Shown here piece after piece: positions 35,968 through 46,070 of a DNA stretch of 64,000 nt. The translations under genes and the position numbers were made by a program. Within the stretch, counting starts at the first letter, position 1. Each line of letters opens with the position of its first letter. Location: assembly GCA_002410505.1 (NCBI GenBank), contig DHSO01000042.1, forward strand, positions 14,691 through 78,690, given 5' to 3'. Under the pieces are notes generated by a model. The model was not told the origin of the DNA and searched no databases. It saw only the letters and a program-made list of their open reading frames with translations. Source of the stretch: Cloacimonetes bacterium UBA5284 (GTDB taxonomy: Bacteria; Cloacimonadota; Cloacimonadia; Cloacimonadales; Cloacimonadaceae).

Positions 35968-36025
35968 ATTTAACTCCTTCAGCTGTGCTTCTGATACATT
36001 TGGGAGAAACACGGGTTTCTTGTCA

Positions 36026-36056
36026 AGCAAAAAGCCCCGGAACTGCTTCCGGGGCC
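36026..36056 (-). terminator. Rho-independent terminator after the giant surface-protein gene
   Basis: Minus strand GCCCCGGAA/TTCCGGGGC with a short loop and TTTTT, 27 bp after the stop at 36083. Confidence 0.9.
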
Positions 36057-36082
36057 GATTCTATCTGTGCTGATAACGGAAT

Positions 36083-39000
36083 CTATTCCATCAGCATCAT
36101 CTTTTTAGTGCTACGGTAATGCCCGGCAGACATGCGATAGAAATACACTCCACTGGAGAGCGGATTGCCTCGATGGTCTTTAGCATTGAATACCAGGCGA
36201 TATCTACCTGCTGGCTGTTCTTCATTCACCAGAGTACGCACAAGCTGACCCTTCAGGTTGAAGACATCGATGCGGACTTTGCCGGCATCTTTGAGGTCAT
36301 AATTGATTGTGGTTTCCGGGTTGAAGGGGTTTGGATAGTTGGATTTCAGCACCGTAACGGTAACCGGAGTCACATCATCTTCATTTGATACATGGATCAG
36401 GTTGAAGTTCACAGTCACGTTTTGTCCTGCAGCCACAGTTTGATTGGCAATTTCCAGGGAGTGGTAATCCGTCTTGCTGGCGGTGAGGGTATAGGTGCCC
36501 GCCGGCACGGCAAGGACATAGTATCCCTGGTTGTTTGTGGTGGCAGACAAGCCGGTATTGGTGCTGACTGTAGCGCCTGCGATTCCCGCTCCGGCATTTG
36601 TCACGCGTCCTTGGAAGTTTCCGGTCTGCTGATCTTTGAGCATCGTATTTGAGAAGGCAGGGCTGGACAGAACCTCGGATGTGTAAACAGCTTTCACCGC
36701 CCATCTGTAGCTGCCGTTGGGCAAGCTATTCCAGCTTTCGTCTTCATAGTTTGTGTTGCTGGTTAATTCCTCATTGAGCAGAGTCCATTCGTTTTCGTTA
36801 TCCTCGGTACCCTCAACCATGCGCCATACCCGATAGCCGACCAGAGATCTGCTGTTTACGCGGGTATTTGAGGCAGGTGCAGCACTGCGCAAAGCATTGT
36901 TTTGCATCCGTAGTGTGTTTTCTGAATTCGTGCTTTTGGCGCCGGGATTGGGGCTGCTGAGGGTTGTGGATACTCTTTCCACAAAGTTGCCGATGTAGAT
37001 ATTATCGACATACCACACTTCCCAGAGCCCTGCATTATCCGGGGGATCTTGCGCGTGGAAAGCAATCTGCAATTGCTGACCATTGTAGGCGCTGAGATCC
37101 ACCTGGATAGGTGTGTCGTAATGGTTCGCGCCCATTGGCTGAGTGGCACCATCCCAAAGGACATCCCATGTCGCACCGTAATCCGGAGATACTTTCACAT
37201 AATAGTGATCGCCCATGGGGGAGCCCATATTGAGATAAGTATCGAAGGTCATATAGGCATCCGGTGGGCAGTTGAATACGGATGTGATGAGCCATTCGTC
37301 CTGATGCCCGTCGTACCAGGTGAGTCCGGTTTGATAGTTGCCATCGGTAGGAACCACCGGCACAGCATCGCTGATAACGCTGTATCTGCCCCAAGTGGGA
37401 AGCACACCAAGAGTATTGGGGCCACCGGTACAGGTGATGATCTGAGACCATTCTGTGGGCGGGAAGATATCGCTTTCGAAGCTTTGCACCATCTCCATAG
37501 CGTTGGGATCGGGAGCGTTCCAGACGATATCGATCGAACTGGCAGTTTCGCTCAGTTCGGCAGTTACCGCGGTAGGCGCATAGGCGATCTCGGACATAAT
37601 GACGATTCCCATATTGTAATCTGTGTCGCCTACTTCTATGGTTCCGCTGAGGCTGCTGTATCCCGGAGCGGAAATTGAGTATTGATAGCTGTTGTTGGCA
37701 TATACTTCAGCTTCGGATTGGAATTCGCCTTGAGCATTTGTGCTGTAAGTGTAATTTGCATATCCCTGCAGACGGATGCTGGCTCCGGCGATGCCGGAAG
37801 AAGTATCGCTGGCCTGGATGGTTCCAAATACGGATACTTTGGGCATGGGTTGCAGGGTGATATTCACGATCTCGGTTTCATCTTCTTCCAGTTCGAAGGC
37901 ATAATCCTGGCTGATGTAGCCGTAGGTGCTGAAGCCCAGGCTGTATTCGCCGGGGAGTATATTCGGTATGAAGAATTCGCCCAGCGCGTTTGTGCTTGTG
38001 GTGGGATTGCCGCTGAGAGTGATGTCCACTCCTTCCAGAGGAACGCTGTTTTCGCCCAGTACTGTACCCTGGATGTGGCCTACTCCGCCGGGGATCACCA
38101 CAAAGGTGGTCTTGGGGAATTGGCCCGTGAGTGTTCCATCGGGTGGATTGGCGGGATCATATTCAGTGCTGTCGCTGTATATATTGCGGCTACGATTAGT
38201 TCCTACTGTTTGGGTTTTGAAGTATTTTCCTGAGGACCAACCTGTATCCATGGGTCTTTGCACCATCATCACCAGGTTTCCGCCATCCAGATGCATGTAG
38301 TATTCGGGGAATTGGAAGGATACCATGCCTTCTCCCGCGGGGTAGCTCATCATCCCATCATAGACCAGAGTAAGATCGGTGGATGGGATCCAGCCGGTAG
38401 ATAGATCGGTCTGAGTAGTGGAACCCAGCCAGATTTTTACCGGTTTATCGGGATGCGCTTCATTGAAGTTGGTGTAGAATCTCACCCCGGTGATCATACC
38501 CACAAAACCATTCATATCTTCAACGCTATAGATGGTTTCGAATAAGGAGTTGTTGTAAAAGAAGTTGATCGGGATATAGGCTTCTTGATCGCCAATGCCG
38601 ATATTGATGTCGTTTACCCCGGTTCCACTAAGCGTTATGGTATGGCTTTCGCGGTTGGAATTGTTCGATCGGTTGCCTATGCTGTTTTTGACAGCGGCGT
38701 TCGCGTTCATAGAGCCAAACACATGACGGGTTCCCTGATCATCGACAATAGTGATGGTCGCGGTGTCTTCGTTTAGAGAATTTGGAGTATAGGTTGTAGT
38801 GATGGTGATGGTTTCTTCGTTCAAGAGATCGGTCGGTAAAGCCGGTAGGCCGCTGAGGGCGAAGGTGCCGCTTCCGGAAATCGTGATGGACTCGATACCC
38901 AAAGTGCCGCCGCCGATGTTTGTGATTACGAAGTCCTGGATAGCGGAGCCACCCAGATTCACATCACCAAAATCCCATGCCGTGTGACTGAGAGCAAACT

Positions 39001-42000
39001 CCGGTGTACCGGTCATCGCGAAGTTCTGAGTGGTCTCTTCATCCACATTGATGGTAACGGTATGGCTAACGGGAGTGTAGCCGTATTTATCGGCAGTAAC
39101 CGTGTGTGTACCAATCGGCGCATAGGGAAAGCTATAAGCCCCGGTAATGTCACTGGTCGCAGTGAACACGGTTTCTTCGATGGTAACAGTCACGTTGTTG
39201 AGCGGGTTCCCATTTTCAGTAATGACGCCGCTGAGGCTGCCCATGTCTTCCACGTTCAGGTAGAACCTGGTATTGGCACGGTTTACAGACAGAGATCCGG
39301 ATGTAGCGGCATCCGCGGGACTTGAGTCACTCTGATAGCGCAGAGAACTGCTATTGGTGGTGGGAGTGTAATAAACTCCCGCGTTTCTGGTGTAACCACC
39401 GGGGATCAGATCGGTAAGTATATCCACGATCACGTTTGAAGCACCATCCCAGATGAAGGGATTGGTGAACACATGCATGTTCCATCCATTTTGAGGCAGG
39501 AAGTTTTCATGATGCCATACCTGAGTATATTCGCCGGCCTCGAAAGTGGTGCTAAGCTCCGTAAGAGTGGTTGTCTTCAAGCGGATTCTGTAGTTCGGCA
39601 TTGGAGAGCAGGTTCTGACGTCCTGCACATTGAAGGCCAAGGCGTAGATCATGCCCGGAACACAGCCATGAGATATCAAATCCGCGGCAGTATAGAGATA
39701 CTGCTGGCGGAAGTTTTTGTACCAGGTGCCATAGGGTGTGGGTGTACCGGTCTCGGTATTGACGTCTGTGCCGTTGCCCACTTCCACGATGAACACATCT
39801 TCCGCAGTAACGTTCAGGTTTATGCTGGGTGTTACGTCGTTATCCGGGTTCACATCGCCGATAAGTATCACTTTACCATAGATGGAGGTCAAGCCTTCCA
39901 CGGTGGGAGTCCAGCTAATAGGTACTTCCACGGTGGCACCGGCTGTTACAGACGGGCCGGCAACCGAGGCAAGCTCGTTGTCCAGGGAATCATAGAGTTT
40001 TACCAGATAATCATCCTGAGTGGCAGTACCGTTGTTGTATACGCTTACGTTGAAGCTTGTCTCAGTGTTTACCGGAGGAGTGCTGTTCCCGGTGATGGCA
40101 AGGGCGGCAAGGTCGTTCGGGGCGATCAGTTCCAGGCTCACATCATCGATGTAGATGGTGCGATAAGTGGAGCCCAAGCCATGTCTGGCAGCGATGAATT
40201 GGCCGGCGGGAGTGTGCCCGGTGAAGTTTACCACATATTCATTCCAGCCTGAAACAACATTCAATTGCTCAACTAAAACAAAGGATGAGGCATCATCGGG
40301 GCTCGCCATGGTACCGATGTCCAAAACATAGTTCGTGCCACCTTTGGCCATGATTCTCAAGCGAATGTTGTCCACCTCGATATCTTCAGAGATGGGCGGG
40401 GAGATCAAATAGAGCTCTGCAGCGGCGTCAGAGGAATTTGCCATTTGCACGCAATTGGGAGCGCTAAATGGTGAGGAGGTGCTGGTTCTCAGATAAGCCG
40501 AGGTGGTCGTGGCATTGTAAATGGTGCTCCAGCCCAGAGGGAAATCCGGCACTACAGCTGTATCCCAGTTTTCACCGACAGGCAGGGTGTAGATGGTGGC
40601 GTCCAATCCGATACCGCTGAGAGGCAAGTTGTGAATCTCGCGGCCCAGGTCGTCCGTGATGCTGATCGTGGCGCTATGTTCGCCTTCTGAATCGGGAGCG
40701 TAAACCGCATTGAACACGATCGATTCTCCAACGCTAAGGCTGGCAGGCAAAGTAGGCAGATCAGTCAAAGTAAAATTGGGATTGGCAGGTAGATTTATAC
40801 TGCTGATGCCCAATTCACCAATTCCGGTATTGGTGATACGGAATTGTTGACCGGGTGAGGCACCCAAAAGCACCGTGCCAAAATCGTGGGATTCCGGAAC
40901 GATGGTGCATACGGGAGTGCTGGGAGTCTGCCGCACTTGCACATTATCCACGAAGAAATCGTTGTCTCCGCCGGAAACGGTGGATTCACCGTAGAAAGCA
41001 AAGAACTTGATCCCCGTCATCCCGGTAAGGAATAGAGTAACTTCTTCTCCGGTGTGAGAAATCTGGTTGTACACATATTCGCTGCCGGTGTTGTTCCATT
41101 CTCTGAGGGTAGTGGGATTGCTCATATCCTGAAAGTCGCTGACTGCCACGATGAACTTATCATCCAGTTGAGAGGTGGGATCTTCAATAGGGTTGCTGTT
41201 GGCGTAGTCGGTAAGACCCATGTCAAATTTCAGCTCATAACTGCCATCCGGAAGGTTTACCGGTGGTGTGACCAGCCAGCCTTTGCGCGTAGTACCGTAG
41301 ATGTTGATCTTGGCGGCGTTGTTGCCGGAAGGTCCATTCAACCATTCGTCTCTGTACCATTGAGTCGTGGTGCCGTCTATATTGGGATACAATCCGCTGA
41401 GTTGGGTCCAATATTCTACCGGCCAATCGGTAGTAACAGTACCAAAATCCTCGATCCAGGGGAAAGTGGAGATGATGGGATCGTAGCTGGAGCCGGTCAA
41501 AGGCAGTTCCAGCGTGCCGGCATTGGACGCAATGCTGATGCTGCCGGTATGTTCACCAACCACCGTAGGTAAAAACTGAACGCTGAAGGTAACCGTTTCT
41601 CCATTGAGCAGGTTTGCCGGACTAAAGGGCTCGTTGAGGCTGAAGGATTCACCGGATACTGTAACACTGTTTACAGTAAGAGTGCCCATGCCGTAATTTG
41701 AGATAATGAAATCCTTCTGCGCGGAGGTGGTGACCACCACTTCGCCGAAATCCCAGTCCATGGGCATCACACTCATTGCGGGTCCGGTGGGGGTTTCACG
41801 GATGGTTACATTGTCTATCATCAGGTCGTTATCTCCGCCTGAAGCGGTGGATTCGCCATAAAATGCGAAGTATCTCATTCCGGTAACTCCGGTAAGAGAG
41901 ATAACAATCTCAGCCCCGGTATAGGGGATATCGTTAAAGACCCATTCGCTGCCGGTGTTGTTCCATTCTCTGAGGGTAGTGGGATTGCTCATATCCGGGC

Positions 42001-43258
42001 TATTACTCATCGCAACAATGAATCTGTCGTCCTGTTGAGCAGTGGGATCTTCGATGGGTGTAGCATTGTTCCAGTCGGTAAGGCAGAGATCGAACTTCAA
42101 TTCGTAGCCTTCTTCGGGAATGGTGATAGCCGGAGTAACCAGCCAGCCTTTACGTGCAGTACCGTAGAGGTTGATCTTGGCGGCGTTGTTGCCGGCAGGT
42201 CCATTCAACCATTCGTCTCTATACCACTGGGTCGAGGTGCCGTCTACGGTAGGATACAAACCGCTGAGCTGAGTCCAGTTTGGCACAGGCCAATCAGCGG
42301 TGGTGCTGCCAAAACCTTCAACCCAGGGGAAGGTGGAGATGCTGGGATCTGCCATGGTAGTAAAGCTCCACACGGGGCAGCCTGTGGCATCGCCGGAGGT
42401 GTTGTAGGGCACCACTTTCCAGTAGTATGTAGTGCTGAATTCTGTTTCTGCGACATTGTATGTAGTGGCAGCTCCCAGATCCGCCACATAAGCCGGATCG
42501 GCAGTGCTGCCGAAATACAGTTTGTAACCATGAGGAATTCCTCCGCCACTACTCCAGACAAGATTTACCATCGGGCTGCTAAGGGTGCTGCCATTTTCCG
42601 GTGCCACCAATTGAGCCGGGTTGGGAGGATCTGTTACTTGAACTGCAGTCATATTGAAAGTAATGTTTGAGCGATTCATGCTCAAAGTGCCGGTTGTGGC
42701 CGCGCTTGCGGCAGAGCTATCATTCTGATAACGCAGAGAACTGTTAAATCCGGTAGCCGTGTAGTAAACCGAGGCGTTTTGGGAATATGATCCCGGAATC
42801 AAGTCTGTCAAGATATCTACGATGATGTTCGATGCTCCATCCCATTGGAAGGGTGTGGTGAATGCGTGTACATTCATACCATCCACGGGCAGAAAATCGT
42901 TCTGAGTGAACACCGTGGTGTAGGTTCCTTCTTCGAAAGTCGTAGTCAATACGCTCTGAGTGGTTGTTTTCAGGCGAATTGCGAAGTTTGGCATCGGTGA
43001 GCAATTGTTTACCGCTGCCACATTAAAAGCCAATGAGTTTATAGGGCCAGCGCCCCCTCCGGCCTCTTCGATCTCAGATACAGTGTAAAGATACTGTTGG
43101 CGGAAGTTCTTGTAGAAAGTACCATAGGGTGTGGGTACACCTGTAGTACCATTAGTAGTAGTTCCATCGCCAATAGTTATGTCTACCTGTGCGAAAAGAC
43201 CGCTGAAAACTCCTAATGAAAGAATTAGGAGCGACAACAACAGCTTGTTCCGGTTCAT
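36083..43258 (-). CDS. Giant secreted multidomain surface protein with type IX sorting domain
   Basis: A 2391-residue protein. A signal peptide (MNRNKLLLSLLILSLGVFSG) is followed by modules that repeat: a block near 25-205 and again near 1160-1330 (VPTPYGTFYKNFRQQYLYT and TPTPYGTWYKNFRQQYLYT); a carbohydrate-binding-like module near 300-500 and again near 590-780 (WYRDEWLNGP, WLVTP); choice-of-anchor-D domains (WDFGEVV, HDFGTVL, WDFGDVN); carboxypeptidase-regulatory-like Ig folds near 1340, 1730-1890 and 2215-2295; and an FN3 region. The C-terminal 85 residues (NYPNPFNPETTINYDL ... SSGVYFYRMSAG) form the type IX/FlgD-like sorting domain, so it is exported and anchored at the surface. AAGGAG stands before the ATG. 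The role is probably adhesion or substrate binding. No catalytic motif was seen. Confidence 0.9.
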   Translation of the reverse strand: MNRNKLLLSLLILSLGVFSGLFAQVDITIGDGTTTNGTTGVPTPYGTFYKNFRQQYLYTVSEIEEAGGGAGPINSLAFNVAAVNNCSPMPNFAIRLKTTTQSVLTTTFEEGTYTTVFTQNDFLPVDGMNVHAFTTPFQWDGASNIIVDILTDLIPGSYSQNASVYYTATGFNSSLRYQNDSSAASAATTGTLSMNRSNITFNMTAVQVTDPPNPAQLVAPENGSTLSSPMVNLVWSSGGGIPHGYKLYFGSTADPAYVADLGAATTYNVAETEFSTTYYWKVVPYNTSGDATGCPVWSFTTMADPSISTFPWVEGFGSTTADWPVPNWTQLSGLYPTVDGTSTQWYRDEWLNGPAGNNAAKINLYGTARKGWLVTPAITIPEEGYELKFDLCLTDWNNATPIEDPTAQQDDRFIVAMSNSPDMSNPTTLREWNNTGSEWVFNDIPYTGAEIVISLTGVTGMRYFAFYGESTASGGDNDLMIDNVTIRETPTGPAMSVMPMDWDFGEVVVTTSAQKDFIISNYGMGTLTVNSVTVSGESFSLNEPFSPANLLNGETVTFSVQFLPTVVGEHTGSISIASNAGTLELPLTGSSYDPIISTFPWIEDFGTVTTDWPVEYWTQLSGLYPNIDGTTTQWYRDEWLNGPSGNNAAKINIYGTTRKGWLVTPPVNLPDGSYELKFDMGLTDYANSNPIEDPTSQLDDKFIVAVSDFQDMSNPTTLREWNNTGSEYVYNQISHTGEEVTLFLTGMTGIKFFAFYGESTVSGGDNDFFVDNVQVRQTPSTPVCTIVPESHDFGTVLLGASPGQQFRITNTGIGELGISSINLPANPNFTLTDLPTLPASLSVGESIVFNAVYAPDSEGEHSATISITDDLGREIHNLPLSGIGLDATIYTLPVGENWDTAVVPDFPLGWSTIYNATTTSAYLRTSTSSPFSAPNCVQMANSSDAAAELYLISPPISEDIEVDNIRLRIMAKGGTNYVLDIGTMASPDDASSFVLVEQLNVVSGWNEYVVNFTGHTPAGQFIAARHGLGSTYRTIYIDDVSLELIAPNDLAALAITGNSTPPVNTETSFNVSVYNNGTATQDDYLVKLYDSLDNELASVAGPSVTAGATVEVPISWTPTVEGLTSIYGKVILIGDVNPDNDVTPSINLNVTAEDVFIVEVGNGTDVNTETGTPTPYGTWYKNFRQQYLYTAADLISHGCVPGMIYALAFNVQDVRTCSPMPNYRIRLKTTTLTELSTTFEAGEYTQVWHHENFLPQNGWNMHVFTNPFIWDGASNVIVDILTDLIPGGYTRNAGVYYTPTTNSSSLRYQSDSSPADAATSGSLSVNRANTRFYLNVEDMGSLSGVITENGNPLNNVTVTIEETVFTATSDITGAYSFPYAPIGTHTVTADKYGYTPVSHTVTINVDEETTQNFAMTGTPEFALSHTAWDFGDVNLGGSAIQDFVITNIGGGTLGIESITISGSGTFALSGLPALPTDLLNEETITITTTYTPNSLNEDTATITIVDDQGTRHVFGSMNANAAVKNSIGNRSNNSNRESHTITLSGTGVNDINIGIGDQEAYIPINFFYNNSLFETIYSVEDMNGFVGMITGVRFYTNFNEAHPDKPVKIWLGSTTQTDLSTGWIPSTDLTLVYDGMMSYPAGEGMVSFQFPEYYMHLDGGNLVMMVQRPMDTGWSSGKYFKTQTVGTNRSRNIYSDSTEYDPANPPDGTLTGQFPKTTFVVIPGGVGHIQGTVLGENSVPLEGVDITLSGNPTTSTNALGEFFIPNILPGEYSLGFSTYGYISQDYAFELEEDETEIVNITLQPMPKVSVFGTIQASDTSSGIAGASIRLQGYANYTYSTNAQGEFQSEAEVYANNSYQYSISAPGYSSLSGTIEVGDTDYNMGIVIMSEIAYAPTAVTAELSETASSIDIVWNAPDPNAMEMVQSFESDIFPPTEWSQIITCTGGPNTLGVLPTWGRYSVISDAVPVVPTDGNYQTGLTWYDGHQDEWLITSVFNCPPDAYMTFDTYLNMGSPMGDHYYVKVSPDYGATWDVLWDGATQPMGANHYDTPIQVDLSAYNGQQLQIAFHAQDPPDNAGLWEVWYVDNIYIGNFVERVSTTLSSPNPGAKSTNSENTLRMQNNALRSAAPASNTRVNSRSLVGYRVWRMVEGTEDNENEWTLLNEELTSNTNYEDESWNSLPNGSYRWAVKAVYTSEVLSSPAFSNTMLKDQQTGNFQGRVTNAGAGIAGATVSTNTGLSATTNNQGYYVLAVPAGTYTLTASKTDYHSLEIANQTVAAGQNVTVNFNLIHVSNEDDVTPVTVTVLKSNYPNPFNPETTINYDLKDAGKVRIDVFNLKGQLVRTLVNEEQPAGRYRLVFNAKDHRGNPLSSGVYFYRMSAGHYRSTKKMMLME

Positions 43259-43594
43259 AACGAATCTCCTTGTCTTAAGATAACAATTATTTTCTCATGA
43301 TGCAGAGAAATTCCCAATGAATTTCCCATAATACCTTAAAGCATTCAGAATCGTACCATTAGGGCACAAAATCCCTGCAGGCACAACCTATCATAATTAT
43401 TATATGCCAATTTGATGCCAAACATGGAGTTATTTTACTCGCCAAGATTGATTCGGATGAACCCATTCTCTGAAATCTGATTCCCTTCATCCCGGATGAT
43501 GCGGTAGTACCCGGCTATCCGGGAATAGTTTGACATATATTCTCCCGTTACAATGACTTGAGATTGTCCAAACATAGACAGGAGATTGGCTGAT
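43259..43594. other. Non-coding gap upstream of the giant surface-protein gene
   Basis: AT-rich sequence that probably holds the promoter of the giant gene, though no TTGACA-type box stands out. A minus-strand frame ending at 43435 gives protein-like sequence at its end (GEYMSNYSRIAGYYRIIRD) but no start or upstream context; it may be a gene remnant. Confidence 0.35.
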
Positions 43595-43845
43595 GTTTTG
43601 CACATACTCCACACTTGGGACAATTGGTCTGACGCACGGTTAGCAGAGACCCGTATATGTGAAGGGGGGGGGACTGTGGCGAGACGGATGCTTAGCCTTG
43701 AACAGCATAGCATCTGATATAGCCCCTCTATGATGAGAAGAATAATGATAAACCGTCCAAAAAAGAACATAGCCAAAGAGAATTATATCAGCAACAGTGA
43801 TATACTGCAGGTAACAGCGGCATGTTTTACATTGCTACTACCCAT
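43595..43845 (-). pseudogene. Decayed copy of the small membrane-protein gene at 29719-29979
   Basis: From an ATG at 43843-43845 the frame reads MGSSNVKHAAVTCSISLLLI and meets a stop. It continues with LAMFFFGRFIIILLIIEGLY, matching MFSFGLFIIVILIIEGLY of the intact gene. After a frame change comes KAKHPSRHSPPP against KGKQPSRYSNPF, and after a poly-C tract of nine bases HIYGSLLTV against HIYGILLTV. DNA similarity extends to about 43595. One nonsense change and at least two frameshifts make it a pseudogene. Confidence 0.8.
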
Positions 43846-43914
43846 TAGCGGCCCCTGATCAAATAATATCAATCGATAAACATATATCTGGGTAGGATCC
43901 TTTATACTCCAGGG

Positions 43915-44721
43915 CTACAATAGCGCCAAAGATATCGCCATGATCAGCATTCCTGCGATCAAACCCGTGATCGCTACATGATGCTCGGCATATTCCTCCG
44001 CAGTGGGCAAAAGCTCGTCCAGCGATATGTAAATCATGATCCCCGCTACGGCGGCAAAGACCATGCCAAAGGCGGCATCAGAGATGAAGGTTTTCAGCAA
44101 CAGAAAACCGATCAGCGCTCCCACCGGCTCGGCAAGTCCGGATAAAAAGGAATAAATAAAGGCTTTCTTGCGGCTTTTAGTAGAATAATAGACCGGTACA
44201 GAGACCGCGATTCCCTCCGGGATATTGTGGATGGCAATAGCGATAGTGATGCTGATACCCAGGGCGGGATCTTTCACAGCTGCCATAAAGGTAGCCAGTC
44301 CCTCGGGAAAATTGTGGATCCCGATCGCCAGAGCCGAAAACAGACCCATTCGCATCAGTTTCTTCTCGTCCGGAATAGCGGCTTTCTTCTGCGCGCAATC
44401 CACATATTTGAGTTCATGAGGATTTTCGTATGAAGGCACTAGGTTGTCGATCAGCGCAATCAAGCCCATGCCCACAAAAAATGCCAGAATGGTGTACCAG
44501 TATCCTGCCGATTCGCCATAGACTAAGGAAAGAGATTCATTGGCTTTGGGAAAGATCTCCACAAAACTCACATAGATCATCACTCCCGCCGAGAGTCCCA
44601 AGGCGGCAGAGAGGAACTTTGGGCTGAACTTTTTGGAGGTAAAAGCCATCAGAGAACCAATTCCCGTGGATAGACCAGCCAAAAGAGTCAGCCCAAAGGC
44701 AAAAAGTATATTTTCGTTCAT
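43915..44721 (-). CDS. zupT: ZIP-family zinc/divalent metal transporter ZupT
   Basis: A 268-residue inner-membrane protein with eight predicted membrane segments. The metal-site motifs HNFPEG (136-141) and HNIPEG (165-170) in segments 4 and 5 are those of ZupT. It imports zinc and other divalent metals. It follows the secreted Omp28-like gene directly (stop and start adjacent), so it is probably the last gene of the thiol-redox operon. Stop codon is TAG. Confidence 0.92.
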   Translation of the reverse strand: MNENILFAFGLTLLAGLSTGIGSLMAFTSKKFSPKFLSAALGLSAGVMIYVSFVEIFPKANESLSLVYGESAGYWYTILAFFVGMGLIALIDNLVPSYENPHELKYVDCAQKKAAIPDEKKLMRMGLFSALAIGIHNFPEGLATFMAAVKDPALGISITIAIAIHNIPEGIAVSVPVYYSTKSRKKAFIYSFLSGLAEPVGALIGFLLLKTFISDAAFGMVFAAVAGIMIYISLDELLPTAEEYAEHHVAITGLIAGMLIMAISLALL

Positions 44722-46062
44722 TTAGCGTATTCTGAGGATCTTTCCGCTCTTCGCGCCGGCTGCAGCTTTATAGAAATACACACCGGCAGGCAGATCTCCT
44801 GCCTCCCAAGATACCTGATTCAATCCTTGTTGCAGATTATCCAGCTTCAGAGTGCTCACCTTCTGACCGCGTGCATTGTAGATCGCGATATCGGTGGATG
44901 CTCCCGCTTTCTGGCTCTGAACCTCGAAGCTAAGCCTGTCCCGGAAGGGATTGGGCCACGCCCTACTTACGGAGATGGCTGCAGGTACTGCCACAGGATC
45001 GTCGTTGCTCACATCGCCAACTACCAATTCAAAGGGAATACGGTAGGGCTCGGCACCCGCGGCTTCGATCACAAAGTCGAAACTGGCTCTGCCTTCGCTG
45101 CCGGCCTGGATATTCAGATCAAAAGTTTTATGCCCGTTTGCGGCTACAGGATGCGGAATGGTCATCGATCCCGGCAGGCAAGCCCCATCTTCATCACAAT
45201 AATTTATGTACCAATCACCCGGCGCGTCATGGATCTCCACGTGGATGTTCAGGGTCGAGGCTGCACCAAGATTGTACACATGGAAGTATGGTGAAAAGAT
45301 ATCACCCGTTTCATCCGCCTCGATCTTGAGATCAAAGGGCACTGCCACGCGGATCTGATGTTCCGGTTGCGGCAAAGTGCTGACAGACTGCAGGATGGTA
45401 TTGGTGGGAAGCTGAACAAAAGCTGTAGCCCACAGATTGGCCGGATTCCAGCCGGGATCCGGCTCTAGGTTGAAGCTGAAGAGCTGTTCGTTGCCTGCTC
45501 CGGCGATGCTGATGGGCTGGCTCTGAACAGCGCGCACAATGCGATTCAGCTCTTCCGGCAGATCGTTTTCCACCAGATAAAACACCACATTCGCGTCTTC
45601 GATGGCGATCTCATCGTTCACCATGCTTACTTTAAATGAATAATCTCCGCTATTGTGATCGAAGCTTTCCACAGTCATTTTGAGGGGACTGCCCAGATAG
45701 CGGAATTGATTGAGCGCTTCTCGATAGAGGCTGCCATCCATCACCGGCTCATCCGAACCGTTTACTCTTATCTTTCCGTTGAAGATCACCGCGGGAAAGC
45801 CCAATACATTGTAATACTGAAATCTGGCATCCATTTCGGGATTGCTGTATGGCCCGCTTTCGGTAAGCAACCGCGGAATGATGATCTCCGAATCGTTCAC
45901 CTCGGATTCGATCACATCCAGGCCTTGCTGGGCAAATGCACATGCCGCGCACCAAGAGGCACCGAAATTCTCCACCAGAGTCGTGGTAGGGTAATACGCT
46001 GCTGTCTGCGCGCCCAACAGAGCGATGCCGGCTATCACAAATAACAATAGCACTTTTTTCAT
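44722..46062 (-). CDS. Secreted Omp28-like thioredoxin-fold protein with type IX sorting domain
   Basis: A 446-residue protein with a signal peptide (MKKVLLLFVIAGIALLGAQT) and an N-terminal thioredoxin-like domain carrying the redox pair C38/C41 in ASWCAACAFAQ. The middle is beta-rich. The last 80 residues (WPNPFRDRLSFEVQ ... LPAGVYFYKAAAG) form a type IX sorting domain. Omp28-like proteins of this kind are exported to the surface; the active CxxC suggests thiol-disulfide chemistry outside the cell. It lies 8 bp after the DUF6029 barrel gene. Confidence 0.82.
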   Translation of the reverse strand: MKKVLLLFVIAGIALLGAQTAAYYPTTTLVENFGASWCAACAFAQQGLDVIESEVNDSEIIIPRLLTESGPYSNPEMDARFQYYNVLGFPAVIFNGKIRVNGSDEPVMDGSLYREALNQFRYLGSPLKMTVESFDHNSGDYSFKVSMVNDEIAIEDANVVFYLVENDLPEELNRIVRAVQSQPISIAGAGNEQLFSFNLEPDPGWNPANLWATAFVQLPTNTILQSVSTLPQPEHQIRVAVPFDLKIEADETGDIFSPYFHVYNLGAASTLNIHVEIHDAPGDWYINYCDEDGACLPGSMTIPHPVAANGHKTFDLNIQAGSEGRASFDFVIEAAGAEPYRIPFELVVGDVSNDDPVAVPAAISVSRAWPNPFRDRLSFEVQSQKAGASTDIAIYNARGQKVSTLKLDNLQQGLNQVSWEAGDLPAGVYFYKAAAGAKSGKILRIR

Positions 46063-46070
46063 GATATCTC

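Noticed and set aside
43435..43776. 113-codon minus-strand frame
   Set aside because: It is stitched from the middle of the decayed membrane-protein gene and a separate remnant; the paralogue alignment shows frame changes inside it.
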